A DNA stretch of 57,431 bases from Fibrobacter sp. (GTDB taxonomy: Bacteria > Fibrobacterota > Fibrobacteria > Fibrobacterales > Fibrobacteraceae). Shown in pieces: positions 1-8,274 of the stretch. The stretch lies in assembly GCA_017642335.1 (NCBI GenBank), contig JAGCPF010000055.1:1-57431 (forward strand), written 5' to 3'. Each line of letters starts with the position of its first letter. The stretch's first letter is position 1. A model generated the notes under the pieces. The model saw only the letters and a list, made by a program, of their open reading frames with translations. It made no database searches and had not been told where the DNA came from. The position numbers and the translations under genes are program-made.

Positions 1-1516
1 CGTCCAGAATCTTCTTGCCCTTCTTCGACAGAATGTTGATGAGGCTGTAGGCGGCATCGTCGCTGAGCTGGGCCATGTCCACATCGGCGATGTTCACCGT
101 GTAGCCGGCCTTGCGCATGATGCTGCACAGGCGCACGTGGGCGTTCTGCACAAACGGACCGGTATCGCCTTCGAAGCTCATCACGGCATCCCAATCGAAA
201 CGCACGTCCTTCAGGCGGCTGTTCTTGAGGTCGTTGAAGGTGAGCGCGGAAATGCCGATCTGGCGGGCGATGAGTTCCTTGTTTTCGAGTTCCGGATTCT
301 TTTCGTCGATGAATTCGAGAATCTTCTTCTGCGCGGCCTCGATTACGTCGCGCAAGAGGCTTGCGGTACCCGTACGGGTCTTGCCCTTTTCCCACTTGCC
401 GTCGACCAGCTGCAGGATCACGCCGAACGGAATATGGTACATGTCCTTGTACCACTCGCGGCCCATCTTCTTCAGAACATGGAACACCTGCTTGAAGTGG
501 AGTGCCTGTCCGAGGTCCACCACGTAAAGGCACTTGTCAAAGTTGTATTCCTTCTTGCGATAGCAGGCGGCTGCGAGGTCACGCGTGGCGTACAGCGTGG
601 AACCATCGCTCTTGCGGATAAGGCAGGGGTTCAGGTCGAACTCGTCGAGCATCACCACGTCCAGGTCCTGGCTCTTCACCATCAGGTTCTTTTCGCGGAG
701 TTCGTCGAGGATGGCCGGAATCTTGTCTTCGAAGAAGGATTCGCCGGTGTAGTGGTCAAAGCCCACGCCCATCATGTCGTAGATGCGCATGAGTTCTTTG
801 AGGGTTGCGGCGCGGAAGGCGGTCCAAAGCTTGCGGTAGAATTCGTCGCCCTGTTCGAGCTTGGTGAACGCGGCGCGGGCTTCGTCTTCGAGGCCCGGCT
901 CTTCCTTGCTGGCCTTGGAGAAGGCTGCGTAAAGGATGTTCAGTTCCTTGACGGTCAGGCTATCGAGCGTGGCGTCGTCTGTCGGGCGCTTTTCGCGCAG
1001 GTACATCACGATGAGCTTGCCGAATGCGGTACCCCAGTCGCCCAGGTGGTTGATGCGTTCCACCTTGTAGCCGGCGGCCTTGTAGATGCGGGAAAGCGAG
1101 TTTCCAATCATCGTGGAGCGCAGGTGGTGGAAGGCGAGTTCTTTGCCAATGTTCGGGGAGCTGAAGTCGATGCACACGACCTTGCCATTTGGGGCGGCGT
1201 GTCCGTATTCAAGTCCCTTCGCAGCGATTTCTTCGAGCGTCGACTTCGCGAGAAATCCGCGGTCGATGAAGAAGTTCAGGTAGCCGTTCACGGCTTCGAC
1301 CTTCGAGAGGCCTGCGGGGAGCTTCACCTGGGCGGCGAGGTCTTCCGCAATCATCTTCGGGGCCTTGCGCATCACCTTCGCGAGCGAAAAGCAGGGGATG
1401 GTGAAGTTTCCGTGGCTGGTGTCAGGCGGCACGGAGATAAGTTTTAATGCGGCTTCTTTTTCGAAGGAGCCGGTGGCGGCGAGCGCCTCTGCGATTTCTT
1501 GCTCAAACGAGTTCAT
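1..1516 (-). CDS. argS: Arginyl-tRNA synthetase, 3' end outside window
   Basis: Class I aminoacyl-tRNA synthetase that charges tRNA-Arg. The visible 505 codons begin MNSFEQEIAEALAATGSF with the N-terminal additional (Add1-type) domain. The HIGH-type signature is SSPNIGKELAFHHLRST around residues 118-134, followed by the Rossmann core. The KMSKS-equivalent loop reads GKTRTGTASLL near residue 377, a relaxed form common in ArgS. The anticodon-binding DALR domain has begun (FVQNAHVRLCSIMRKAGY) when the window ends, so roughly the last 50-60 residues are missing. The start ATG lies inside the 3' end of rsfS (14-nt overlap), so the two are probably translationally coupled. It is the last visible gene of a minus-strand cluster with rsfS and the LytR_C lipoprotein. 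Identity is very secure. Confidence 0.97.
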   Translation of the reverse strand, partial: MNSFEQEIAEALAATGSFEKEAALKLISVPPDTSHGNFTIPCFSLAKVMRKAPKMIAEDLAAQVKLPAGLSKVEAVNGYLNFFIDRGFLAKSTLEEIAAKGLEYGHAAPNGKVVCIDFSSPNIGKELAFHHLRSTMIGNSLSRIYKAAGYKVERINHLGDWGTAFGKLIVMYLREKRPTDDATLDSLTVKELNILYAAFSKASKEEPGLEDEARAAFTKLEQGDEFYRKLWTAFRAATLKELMRIYDMMGVGFDHYTGESFFEDKIPAILDELREKNLMVKSQDLDVVMLDEFDLNPCLIRKSDGSTLYATRDLAAACYRKKEYNFDKCLYVVDLGQALHFKQVFHVLKKMGREWYKDMYHIPFGVILQLVDGKWEKGKTRTGTASLLRDVIEAAQKKILEFIDEKNPELENKELIARQIGISALTFNDLKNSRLKDVRFDWDAVMSFEGDTGPFVQNAHVRLCSIMRKAGYTVNIADVDMAQLSDDAAYSLINILSKKGKKILD

Positions 1517-1916
1517 TGTCGTCGGCCTTCTTGTCGGTTGTCTTTACAAAGTCGTTTTCGTCGAGTTCCACGATCTTGCCGTCGGCGTACAGGCGGTCAA
1601 GCGAAATTTCGTTGCGCTTTTCTTCTTCGAACAGGTGGACCATCAGGTCGAGGCCGGCATCAAATACTGCCCAGCGTACACCTTCCTTGTATTCCACACC
1701 CACGGACGGGAGTTTGTTCGCCTTGAATTCCTTGCGCAGTTCGTTCAGAATAGCCTGCATCTGGGCTTCGCTCTCGCAGGTGGCCACGAGGAAGTAGTCG
1801 GTCACGTCCTTGATGCCGCGCAAGTCAATCAACTGCACGTTCTGGGCGCGGAGTTCAAACAGGATGCTCGCTCCGATGGTTACGGACTCTGGCAAATCTT
1901 GCTTATTCTTTGTCAT
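1503..1916 (-). CDS. rsfS: Ribosomal silencing factor RsfS (Iojap family)
   Basis: A 137-residue protein of the RsfS/Iojap/DUF143 family, which binds ribosomal protein L14 (uL14) and blocks subunit joining when nutrients are scarce. Family landmarks are visible: DVTDYFLVATCES in the first third, then GVRWAVFDAGLDLMVHLF and the R..Y near the end of the domain (SLDRLYAD). A Lys/Asp-rich tail of about 15 residues follows the domain. A GGGAG Shine-Dalgarno sits before the ATG. The ATG overlaps the end of the upstream LytR_C gene by 14 nt, and the TGA overlaps the argS start by 14 nt, giving a tightly packed operon. LytR_C-type genes next to rsfS are a recurrent arrangement in bacteria. Confidence 0.95.
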   Translation of the reverse strand: MTKNKQDLPESVTIGASILFELRAQNVQLIDLRGIKDVTDYFLVATCESEAQMQAILNELRKEFKANKLPSVGVEYKEGVRWAVFDAGLDLMVHLFEEEKRNEISLDRLYADGKIVELDENDFVKTTDKKADDNELV

Positions 1917-2316
1917 TTGTTTCTCCCTGCTCGGGTTCGATGATTTGTTTAAAATCTTTCCCTATATAAATAGTCGCGTCTATGTCGTTCGCTCTCTTGC
2001 TTGCGACCTTCATGATGTTTTTCGTCTGGAGCGTCTGGGCGAGTGCCTGGGCCCCTTCCCATTCAGGATTTCTCAGGACGAGTATGGTCTCGTCGTAGTT
2101 CTGGAGAAGGTCGTTGCGGTAGCTGACCACGTCGAATCCGTTCCTGCGCAGGAACGAGGTCATTTTGGCTGCCGAACCTACTTCTCCACAGCTGTTTAGG
2201 ACCTCCAGCGAGCCCGCATATTTCCGTTTTTCCTGAACTTTGGGCAGTTCCTTTTCTTTGCACCCGGTAACAAGCGCAAGCAGAGCAACGAACACCAACA
2301 TGTTAAAAAAACGCAT
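1903..2316 (-). CDS. LytR_C-domain lipoprotein
   Basis: A 137-residue predicted lipoprotein. The N-terminus MRFFNMLVFVALLALVTGC ends in a lipobox (LVTGC, Cys 19), so it should be lipid-anchored in the periplasm or outer membrane. The rest matches the LytR cell-envelope C-terminal domain: LEVLNSCGEVGSAAKMTSFL, then GFDVVSYRND, a central ETILVLRNPEWEGAQALAQ and DATIYIGKDF near the end. In other bacteria this domain follows the LytR-CpsA-Psr catalytic domain; here it stands alone, so a cell-wall role is only an inference. The ATG at 2316 shares its A with the stop TGA of the preceding gene. An in-frame GTG at 2319 would give a 4-nt overlap and is an equally coupled alternative start. Confidence 0.8.
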   Translation of the reverse strand: MRFFNMLVFVALLALVTGCKEKELPKVQEKRKYAGSLEVLNSCGEVGSAAKMTSFLRRNGFDVVSYRNDLLQNYDETILVLRNPEWEGAQALAQTLQTKNIMKVASKRANDIDATIYIGKDFKQIIEPEQGETNDKE

Positions 2317-2903
2317 CACGGGTAAAAGTTAGAATTTCTCCAGGGCCCGTAGTATCGGTACATGGGTCCGTAGGCTCTTAAAGCGTCTTCTTCCCTGGTT
2401 ATGCCGATGCGGAAGTAGGAGTTGTTGTTGAACTTGTATTCCAGGCCGATGTTCGGGATGATGGGGCGGACAGTCCCTTGCCGCACGTCTTCCCTGGCAA
2501 TGTCGTATTTCATGTTGCTGTACAGGGGCATCCAGAGGCCGATAGAGCCGAACATGTGCAGGTCCGGCGAAAATTCGTAGTTCCAGTGGGCGAGGTAGCT
2601 TTGTTGCGCGAAAGATCCGAACGAACCGCCCATGAAGCTGACCGAGTAGGTAAAGGCTACGCTTAGGGCCGGGTCGAAGGTGGGGTGGCGCAGCAGGCGC
2701 TCTCTCGGAAAATTTTCGTGGTTCCACGGAATTCCGTCGTCAGTGGCAACGTAGACCGTGTCGTAAATGGTGTCTATTACGGTAACTGCCGGTGAAAGTG
2801 TATCCCGGATTGCTTTTGGGGCCACGACCGAATCCGCCTTTGCCGGTGATTCGGCAAGGGCGAAGGTTATGGCAAGCAATATCACGAACAGCGTCAACCG
2901 CAT
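2316..2903 (-). CDS. Secreted outer-membrane-type protein, unknown function
   Basis: 195 residues with a clear signal peptide (MRLTLFVILLAITFALAE). A short polar segment is followed by alternating hydrophobic and polar strands with aromatic girdles (LSVAFTYSVSFMGGSFGS, SYLAHWNYEFSPDLHMFGSI, IGLEYKFNNNSYFRIGIT), suggesting a small outer-membrane beta-barrel. No family is recognised. The start ATG at 2903 is preferred over longer in-frame starts because the signal peptide begins there. A TATATTCA box lies at 2908-2915, only 4 nt upstream, so an internal promoter with a leaderless transcript is possible although the flotillin gene ends just 22 nt upstream. The stop overlaps the LytR_C start by one base. 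Confidence 0.7.
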   Translation of the reverse strand: MRLTLFVILLAITFALAESPAKADSVVAPKAIRDTLSPAVTVIDTIYDTVYVATDDGIPWNHENFPRERLLRHPTFDPALSVAFTYSVSFMGGSFGSFAQQSYLAHWNYEFSPDLHMFGSIGLWMPLYSNMKYDIAREDVRQGTVRPIIPNIGLEYKFNNNSYFRIGITREEDALRAYGPMYRYYGPWRNSNFYP

Positions 2904-2907
2904 GCCA

Positions 2908-2915
2908 TGAATATA
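2908..2915 (-). promoter_or_regulatory. TATATTCA promoter box before secreted-protein gene
   Basis: Reads TATATTCA on the minus strand and ends 4 nt before the ATG at 2903. It matches the box seen before many starts in this window, though its last bases deviate from TTTG. Confidence 0.4.
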
Positions 2916-2925
2916 GAAAGTTCGT

Positions 2926-4440
2926 CTATTTCTGGGCGGAATCCTGCGGAGTATCGGGCTTGGAAACACCCGCGAGTTTTGCACCGAACATGGATCCGAG
3001 AACCGTTCTTAGGTCGATTCCGAGGGAATCCGTGAGCCCGTTCGTCACTTGCGTCAGCGTCTTGGTGATATCTCCGGTGAGCTTGGCTGTGTTGCCTTCG
3101 CCGTACATGGTGATGTTCCCAATTTTTTCCATCGGTTTTGCGACGGCTGCTGCAATTTGCGGCATCTGTTCGAAGTATTTTTCGATGGTCTTCAGCTGCA
3201 TTTCCTGACGGGCGGCATCACCGTAAAGCTTCATGGCTTCGGCCTTCTTGTTGAGCGCTTCTGCCTCGGCAAGACCTTGTGCCTTTATAGCTTCTGCCTC
3301 GGCAAGGCCCTTTGCCTTTGTCGCCTCGGCTTCCGCCATGGCCTTGGCCTTGGTGGCTTCGGCTTCGGCAAATGCCTTTTCCTTTTCGGCCTCGGCTATT
3401 TGCTTGATGGCCTTGGCGCGCTGTTCTTCCTTGTAACGGTCGGCTTCGGCGTCTTTCTGTTGCTGGAAGAGTTCTGCCTCGGAACGCTGGATTTGTGCCT
3501 GGCGTTCGGCTTCGGCCTTCTTCTCGATTTGAGCCTGGAGTTCTTTCTCGGTTACGGCGACCATGCGTTCGCGAATTTCGATTTCTTTTTCCTGCTTGGC
3601 AACTTCGGCTTCGGCCTGGGCCACGTTGATTGCCTTCTGCTGTGTTTGCTTCTGGATCTCGTAGGCTGCGTCGGCAATAGCTTTTTCGGTATCCGAAATC
3701 TTTTGCAGGTTCGCCTTTTTCACGGCGAGGTCGTTCTGCTTCTGGGCGATTTCAAGCTCGGCGGCCACGGCTGCATCGTTTGCATCTTTCTTGGCCTGGG
3801 ACTGAGCCACACTGATATCCCTTTCGGCATTTGCCTTGGAGATTGCGGCAGCCTTACGGATGGCGGATGTCTTGTCGACACCCAGGTTCTCGATGACGCC
3901 GTTTGCATCTTCGAAGTTCTGGATGTTGAATGTCTGCACCACGATACCGAGCTTTTCCAAGTCCGGAATGGCGTTTTCAAGCACGAGTTCCGAAACTTGC
4001 TTGCGGTCGCCAACGAGGTCCACGAGCTGCATGCGCCCGACGATTTCACGCATGTTACCTTCGAGGATGTCCACAATCATCGCGCGGATGTCTTCGGGCT
4101 TCTTGTTCAAGAAGTTCTGGGCAGAGGACTTGAGACGATCCGGATTGTCCGATATCTTTGCGGTCACAACGGCGTCGACCGACACGTTGATGTAGTCCTT
4201 TGTGGGGACGGGACTGCCCGTTTTTACGTCAATTTGGATAAGCTGTAACGACAGGTGGTCTGCTCGTTCAAAGAAGGGAATTCTAAGGCCGGCGCGCCCG
4301 ATAATCACTTTAGGCAATTTGCGTAAACCGGAAACGATGATGGCCTCGTCCGGGGCGGCCTTGATGTAGGACATGACAAAAACGATAGCGAGAAAGGCTA
4401 CCGCGAAAAATGCGACTGTAAAAATGATACTGGTTTGCAT
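2926..4440 (-). CDS. Flotillin / SPFH-domain membrane protein
   Basis: 504 residues. One N-terminal membrane helix (about residues 4-24, IIFTVAFFAVAFLAIVFV) is followed by an SPFH/Band 7 domain to about residue 200 (RAGLRIPFFERADHLSLQ, VSVDAVVTAKI). A very long Ala/Glu/Lys-rich coiled coil spans about 200-420, with a near-repeated AEAEATKAK unit around 365-400. A C-terminal oligomerisation region follows (LTGDITKTLTQVTNGLTDSLG). This layout is typical of bacterial flotillins of the YqiK/FloT type, which organise membrane microdomains. No NfeD partner is encoded next to it, unlike in many genomes. A TATATTCAT box lies about 25 nt upstream, and the 113-nt gap behind it isolates the gene from panD. 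Confidence 0.9.
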   Translation of the reverse strand: MQTSIIFTVAFFAVAFLAIVFVMSYIKAAPDEAIIVSGLRKLPKVIIGRAGLRIPFFERADHLSLQLIQIDVKTGSPVPTKDYINVSVDAVVTAKISDNPDRLKSSAQNFLNKKPEDIRAMIVDILEGNMREIVGRMQLVDLVGDRKQVSELVLENAIPDLEKLGIVVQTFNIQNFEDANGVIENLGVDKTSAIRKAAAISKANAERDISVAQSQAKKDANDAAVAAELEIAQKQNDLAVKKANLQKISDTEKAIADAAYEIQKQTQQKAINVAQAEAEVAKQEKEIEIRERMVAVTEKELQAQIEKKAEAERQAQIQRSEAELFQQQKDAEADRYKEEQRAKAIKQIAEAEKEKAFAEAEATKAKAMAEAEATKAKGLAEAEAIKAQGLAEAEALNKKAEAMKLYGDAARQEMQLKTIEKYFEQMPQIAAAVAKPMEKIGNITMYGEGNTAKLTGDITKTLTQVTNGLTDSLGIDLRTVLGSMFGAKLAGVSKPDTPQDSAQK

Positions 4441-4553
4441 AGGATAATCTCCATTTTTTGCTACTATGAATATATATCAAAAGGAATGTCAAGAAATGAC
4501 GTTTTAACAAAAAATGTCAATTTTTTTATGAATCTGAGAATGACCGAATTGGC

Positions 4554-4901
4554 TTAAACGATTTCGTTCTTTTCGTTCACATGGACGACGGTTGGCTGCC
4601 AGTTCTTGGCTTCTTCCGGAGTCATGGAAACGTAGGCTACGATAATCACCAGGTCGCCGGGCTGAACCAGACGGGCTGCGGCTCCATTCAGGCAAATCAT
4701 GCCGGATTTGGCCGGACCTTCGATGACATAGGTGTCGAGGCGGTTGCCGTTATTCACGTCGAGCACGCCCACCTTTTCGTAAGGGAGGATGTTTGCCGCA
4801 TCCATCAGGTCGCGGGCAATAGTGATGGAACCCTGATAGTTCAGGTTCGCGTCAGTTACGGTTGCTCTGTGAATTTTGCTTTTTAACAGCTCAAGCTGCA
4901 T
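4554..4901 (-). CDS. panD: Aspartate 1-decarboxylase, pyruvoyl enzyme
   Basis: 115 residues, close to the usual ~120. PanD makes beta-alanine from L-aspartate for pantothenate and coenzyme A. The proenzyme self-cleaves between Gly24 and Ser25; both are present in [16 protein letters not shown], and Ser25 becomes the pyruvoyl group. Other family landmarks are [14 protein letters not shown] at the N-terminus, the substrate-binding [11 protein letters not shown] and the closing [12 protein letters not shown]. The ATG is preceded by an AAGG-type ribosome site, and the upstream gene ends only 4 nt before it, so the two are probably cotranscribed. No panB or panC is visible nearby. Confidence 0.97.
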   Translation of the reverse strand: MQLELLKSKIHRATVTDANLNYQGSITIARDLMDAANILPYEKVGVLDVNNGNRLDTYVIEGPAKSGMICLNGAAARLVQPGDLVIIVAYVSMTPEEAKNWQPTVVHVNEKNEIV

Positions 4902-4905
4902 GGCC

Positions 4906-5721
4906 TTAGAACTTCATTTGCAGCATGCTCGCGACACCCTTGTCCGGGGTCGGGATGATGCCAAAACTAAAGCGGTTTGCATCGGGGTTGTTGGCCCACT
5001 GTGTGCTGAAGAATGCATCAGCGAACGACCAGATATGGGCGCCAATGACCGGGATGAGGAAATAGAACCAGTTGCTATTCTTGTCGTAAGCCATATATGC
5101 CGTTGCGCCTACGCCTGCAACCCAGAGTGCGTCAATCCAAACAGCCTTGGAGGTGTGACCGACTTTCCACTGGTACAGGGAAGGAAGCAGGAGAGAAAGG
5201 TAGGCATATCCTTGGTCACCCGAACGATTCCTGTAGGAACGGTCGATGTCGGCATCTTCGAGACCTTGAGAACGCTGGCTGAGCCACTGTTCTTCGGTCA
5301 CGCCGAGACGCATCCAGGGCTTCTGCAAATATTCAGAAGGGCGAATTCCGAGTTCAACGAGGTGGGTGAGCTTTTCGCGAGTGACACCTTCCTCTTTAGC
5401 CTGCTGGAATTCCCACTGGGTCAATCCCATTTCTTCGTAGCGGAACCCCTCCCATTCATCGCCACTGGCCGTGGCTTTGCCAACTTTCGAATCATCTTCT
5501 TCAGCGGTAGGGATAGGTTTGTCGGCTTCCTCTTTTGCCTTTTTTTCAGCATCGGCGGCATCCATCTTGTCGAAGTCGTCTTCTCCATCGGATTCGCCAT
5601 AGGAATAAGATTGTTCGGTATCGGAAGAAGTCGATTCATCGTAGTCATAGTCGTACTGAGCAAGGGCCAAAGAGCCTGCTACAAGCACCATTGTCATTAC
5701 GTTACGCCATTTTGCCATCAT
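4906..5721 (-). CDS. Secreted/membrane protein, unknown, acidic N-terminus
   Basis: 271 residues that I do not recognise. A signal peptide ([21 protein letters not shown]) is followed by a strongly acidic, Tyr- and Ser-rich stretch (about 22-85). Residues about 90-150 contain several short helical units of similar pattern ([50 protein letters not shown]), which look like a degenerate repeat. Two hydrophobic segments lie near 190-230 ([40 protein letters not shown]), and the C-terminus ends in Phe as outer-membrane proteins often do. A GAGG ribosome site precedes the double ATG; the second ATG is also possible. It sits 4 nt upstream of panD and downstream of tRNA-Leu. Confidence 0.65.
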   Translation of the reverse strand: MMAKWRNVMTMVLVAGSLALAQYDYDYDESTSSDTEQSYSYGESDGEDDFDKMDAADAEKKAKEEADKPIPTAEEDDSKVGKATASGDEWEGFRYEEMGLTQWEFQQAKEEGVTREKLTHLVELGIRPSEYLQKPWMRLGVTEEQWLSQRSQGLEDADIDRSYRNRSGDQGYAYLSLLLPSLYQWKVGHTSKAVWIDALWVAGVGATAYMAYDKNSNWFYFLIPVIGAHIWSFADAFFSTQWANNPDANRFSFGIIPTPDKGVASMLQMKF

Positions 5722-5743
5722 AACCTCAATTTCCGATCCTTTA

Positions 5744-5827
5744 TGCCGGGGGAGGGAATCGAACCCTCACACTCTCGCGAGTACCGGATTTTGAGTCCGG
5801 CGCGTCTACCAATTTCACCACCCCGGC
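5744..5827 (-). tRNA. tRNA-Leu(CAA)
   Basis: 84-nt class II tRNA. The 7-bp acceptor stem (GCCGGGG with CCCCGGC) closes perfectly. The anticodon loop CTCAAAA gives CAA, which reads UUG. There is a long variable arm (TACTCGCGAGAGTG) and a T-loop GGTTCGATTCC. CCA is not encoded. A TATATTTG promoter box lies 12 nt upstream. Confidence 0.96.
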
Positions 5828-5839
5828 TAGGGTGTGCAT

Positions 5840-5847
5840 CAAATATA
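5840..5847 (-). promoter_or_regulatory. tRNA-Leu promoter box TATATTTG
   Basis: Exact TAnnTTTG octamer on the minus strand, ending 12 nt before the mature tRNA 5' end. The same octamer precedes ssrA. No good -35 hexamer was seen at 17 nt. Confidence 0.6.
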
Positions 5848-5946
5848 GTATTTTTTCGTTACTATGAAAGGTTAAAAAAAGGAAATAATCGCCCAATTTT
5901 GGGCAAAATCGGCAATTTTAAGGTGGCTATTTTGATTTTAAAGTAA

Positions 5947-6852
5947 CTATTTCTTTAATGTCGCGCGGAAATCCACATTTAGCGGGGAGAGTTCCCTTGC
6001 TCCGTAATCGATTGCCTTTTCTTTTGAAACAAAATCACCGGACTGGACTACATATAAAGTCCTCGAATCCTGAGCCTGCTCCACGATATTGCACGGAATT
6101 TTGCGTTTTTTGAGGTTTTCCACGAGGGCGTCGGCGTTGCTTTTCATGCTGAAGGCGCCCAGCTGGAGTGTCCAAGATTCTGTCTGTTGGGGTTGAACTG
6201 CGGATGCCGGTGCGGATTTTTTTGCGGTTTCGTCCGAGTCAAAATCGGGAAGGTCGATGACGGTGGGGGCGGCCTTGGATGCAGTGTTTGCGGGGGCTGC
6301 GGCCTGTTTCGGTGCTGGTTCCTGGGTTGCGGCTGTTTTTGCGGGCTGTTCTTTCCCGAGGTTTGAACAAGCTTCCGTTAGGTTGTCCTGCTTGATTTTT
6401 GCTTGGACTGCGGTGCAGACTTTTTGGAGTACGGGGGCATGTTCCGGTTTCGAAGTCTCTATGGCGTGCACCAGGGCGTTTGCCGCGTTTTCGTATTTGC
6501 CGAGATACAGCTGGAACTGGGCTCGGGTCATCATGAGGTCGGCGTAGACCTTCTTTTGCGGATTCGTCTTTTCAATGAGGCTGTCGAGGCGCTTTCCGGC
6601 TTTGGCGAAGTCGTTCGCGTTGCCCGTCTGCGAAAGGGCGAGGACATTCCACAGATAACATTCCGTGCGACTGTCGGCGGGTTGCTTGGGACATGCCTGT
6701 TCAAAGGATGTGGCCGCCTTTTTCCAGTTGCCCGACACGTAGGCCTTCTGAGCCTCGGCCATCAGACTGTTTGCCGATCCGTCTGCCTGAGCGGATGCGG
6801 CTGTTGCAAAAACTGCTGCTAAAACAATCGCCTGTTTGAATGAATTTTTCAT
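5947..6852 (-). CDS. SPOR-domain protein with TPR-like N-terminal half
   Basis: 301 residues. A signal peptide (MKNSFKQAIVLAAVFATAASAQA) leads into about 150 residues of TPR-like helices (AQKAYVSGNWKKAATSFEQA; GKYENAANALVHAIE). A Pro/Ala/Lys-rich linker follows, then a C-terminal SPOR domain at about 225-301 (SWTLQLGAFSMKSNADAL, RTLYVVQSGDF, KEKAIDYG). SPOR domains bind denuded septal peptidoglycan, so a periplasmic cell-wall or division role is likely but inferred. ATG 6852 is chosen; an in-frame GTG two codons upstream is possible. It lies downstream of miaB on the same strand across a repeat-filled 52-nt gap. Confidence 0.85.
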   Translation of the reverse strand: MKNSFKQAIVLAAVFATAASAQADGSANSLMAEAQKAYVSGNWKKAATSFEQACPKQPADSRTECYLWNVLALSQTGNANDFAKAGKRLDSLIEKTNPQKKVYADLMMTRAQFQLYLGKYENAANALVHAIETSKPEHAPVLQKVCTAVQAKIKQDNLTEACSNLGKEQPAKTAATQEPAPKQAAAPANTASKAAPTVIDLPDFDSDETAKKSAPASAVQPQQTESWTLQLGAFSMKSNADALVENLKKRKIPCNIVEQAQDSRTLYVVQSGDFVSKEKAIDYGARELSPLNVDFRATLKK

Positions 6853-6858
6853 TTTCAC

Positions 6859-6904
6859 TAGCCTCTAGCCTCTAATCTCTCGTCTCTCGTCTCTCGTCTC
6901 TCGT
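6859..6904. repeat. Short tandem repeat spacer (TCTCGTC units)
   Basis: Between the miaB stop and the SPOR gene start lies a degenerate CTCTAGC/TCTAATC stretch followed by four consecutive TCTCGTC heptamers. On the transcribed strand it is purine-rich (GACGAGA repeats) and would form the 5' leader of the SPOR gene. A 17-nt block TCTAGCCTCTAATCTCT is shared with the trpB-trpA gap (21.4 kb). Confidence 0.7.
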
Positions 6905-8227
6905 CTAAACCAGTTTCCCTCTAATCGTCCATCCTCTAATATCATCTAATTTAACTTTCACGTAGTCGCCCGGCTTCACTATGTGGCCTTCTGCGGGCTT
7001 GAAAACGACCTTCTTGAAGTTGTCGGTGCGGCCGCGCAGTTCCGTCTCGTCGCGCACGGAGTTCTTTTCTACCAGGAGTTCCTCGGTGCGACCGAGCATC
7101 ATCTGGTTCCTCTTGAGCGTGATGGCGTTCTGCAGTTCCACCAGGCGCGTGTGGCGCTCGTTCTTTTCGGCCTCGGTGAGCGTCTCCGCTTCCTTGTACG
7201 ATTCCGTTCCCTTGCGCGGGCTGTAGATGAACATGAATGCGCTGTCGAACTGGCACTGTTCAAAGGCCTTGAGCGTCTGCTCGAAATCTTCTTCCGTTTC
7301 GCCCACGAATCCGCAAATCACGTCCGTCGAAATCCCGTAAAACGGGTCCTTGCTGCGCAGCTGCTCGATAATCGAGAGGTACTGCTCCATGTTGTGCTGG
7401 CGGCGCATCTTCTTGAGCATGGCATCGGAGCCGCTCTGGATGGGGATGTGCGCGTAGTGGCAGACCTTCGGGTTGTTCAGCAGCACGTCGATGAGCTCGT
7501 TCGTGTAATGCCTCGGGTGCGGGCTCGTAAAGCGGATGCGGCGGATGCCCTCGATTTCAGAAACCTTCGTGAGCAGGTCCGCAAAATTGCCGCCTTCCGT
7601 CTTGTAGGCGTTCACCGTCTGGCCAAGGAGCGTCACCTCGGTAATGCCCTTGTCGGCCGCCTTGCGGACTTCGGCGAGCACGTCTTCCATGTCGCGGTAC
7701 TTTTCCGGCCCGCGCAGGTATGGCACAATACAGTAGCTGCAGCGCTTGTTGCAACCGCGCTGGATAGCGACGAAGGTGGTGAAGTCGTTCTGGAGCTTCG
7801 CGTATTCGCCCAGGTAGTTCTCGCTCAGGTCCTCGTCGATGAACATCTTGTGGTGCGTCAGGTGCAAGGGGCTCTGGGCGTCGCCGAGCAGCAGTTCCGG
7901 GATTTTCTTGTACTGGTCCGGGCCCACGATGTAGCTCACGTTCGGGAGGCGCTTCAAAAGTTCCGGCCCGCGATTCTTGGCCATGCAGCCGCAAACGACC
8001 ACCTTCACGTCGGGGTTCTTCTTGTTCAGGTACTTGAGCTTGCTGATGTTCGCGATGGCGGTTTCCTCGGCCTTTTCACGCACGCTGCAGGTGTTCACGA
8101 TGATGAAGTCGGCATCTTCCTGGTTGCTCGTCTCGACGCAACCGCTCATGTCGAGTTCCTGGGCGATCATCGCCGAGTCGTACTCGTTCATCTGGCAGCC
8201 GTATGTGGCCAAGTGGTATTTTTTCAT
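6905..8227 (-). CDS. miaB: tRNA-2-methylthio-N6-dimethylallyladenosine synthase
   Basis: 440 residues, the usual size. This radical-SAM methylthiotransferase adds the 2-methylthio group to i6A37 of tRNAs reading UNN codons. Three parts are visible: the N-terminal UPF0004 domain with its cluster cysteines (ATYGCQMNEYDS, IVNTCSVREKAEE, VVVCGCMAK), the radical-SAM core with CNKRCSYC near residues 158-165, and a C-terminal TRAM domain (about 375-440). The full-length similarity and the NTCSVRE sequence favour MiaB over MtaB or RimO. A TAAATTTG box at 8233-8240 ends 5 nt before the ATG, so a leaderless mRNA is likely. Confidence 0.95.
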   Translation of the reverse strand: MKKYHLATYGCQMNEYDSAMIAQELDMSGCVETSNQEDADFIIVNTCSVREKAEETAIANISKLKYLNKKNPDVKVVVCGCMAKNRGPELLKRLPNVSYIVGPDQYKKIPELLLGDAQSPLHLTHHKMFIDEDLSENYLGEYAKLQNDFTTFVAIQRGCNKRCSYCIVPYLRGPEKYRDMEDVLAEVRKAADKGITEVTLLGQTVNAYKTEGGNFADLLTKVSEIEGIRRIRFTSPHPRHYTNELIDVLLNNPKVCHYAHIPIQSGSDAMLKKMRRQHNMEQYLSIIEQLRSKDPFYGISTDVICGFVGETEEDFEQTLKAFEQCQFDSAFMFIYSPRKGTESYKEAETLTEAEKNERHTRLVELQNAITLKRNQMMLGRTEELLVEKNSVRDETELRGRTDNFKKVVFKPAEGHIVKPGDYVKVKLDDIRGWTIRGKLV

Positions 8228-8232
8228 GCGGG

Positions 8233-8240
8233 CAAATTTA
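8233..8240 (-). promoter_or_regulatory. miaB promoter box TAAATTTG, 5 nt before ATG
   Basis: Minus strand reads TAAATTTGCCCGCATG. The box fits TAnnTTTG and the near-absence of a leader suggests leaderless transcription. The COG0523 GTPase gene has the same arrangement (24033-24040). Confidence 0.5.
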
Positions 8241-8274
8241 GCATTTTTTTGAGGGAAGATTGATTTGCTGAAAA

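Noticed and set aside
3049..4248. A 399-residue plus-strand frame opposite the flotillin
   Set aside because: Leu/Phe/Gly-rich mirror of the Ala/Glu/Lys coiled coil; the flotillin on minus explains the sequence.
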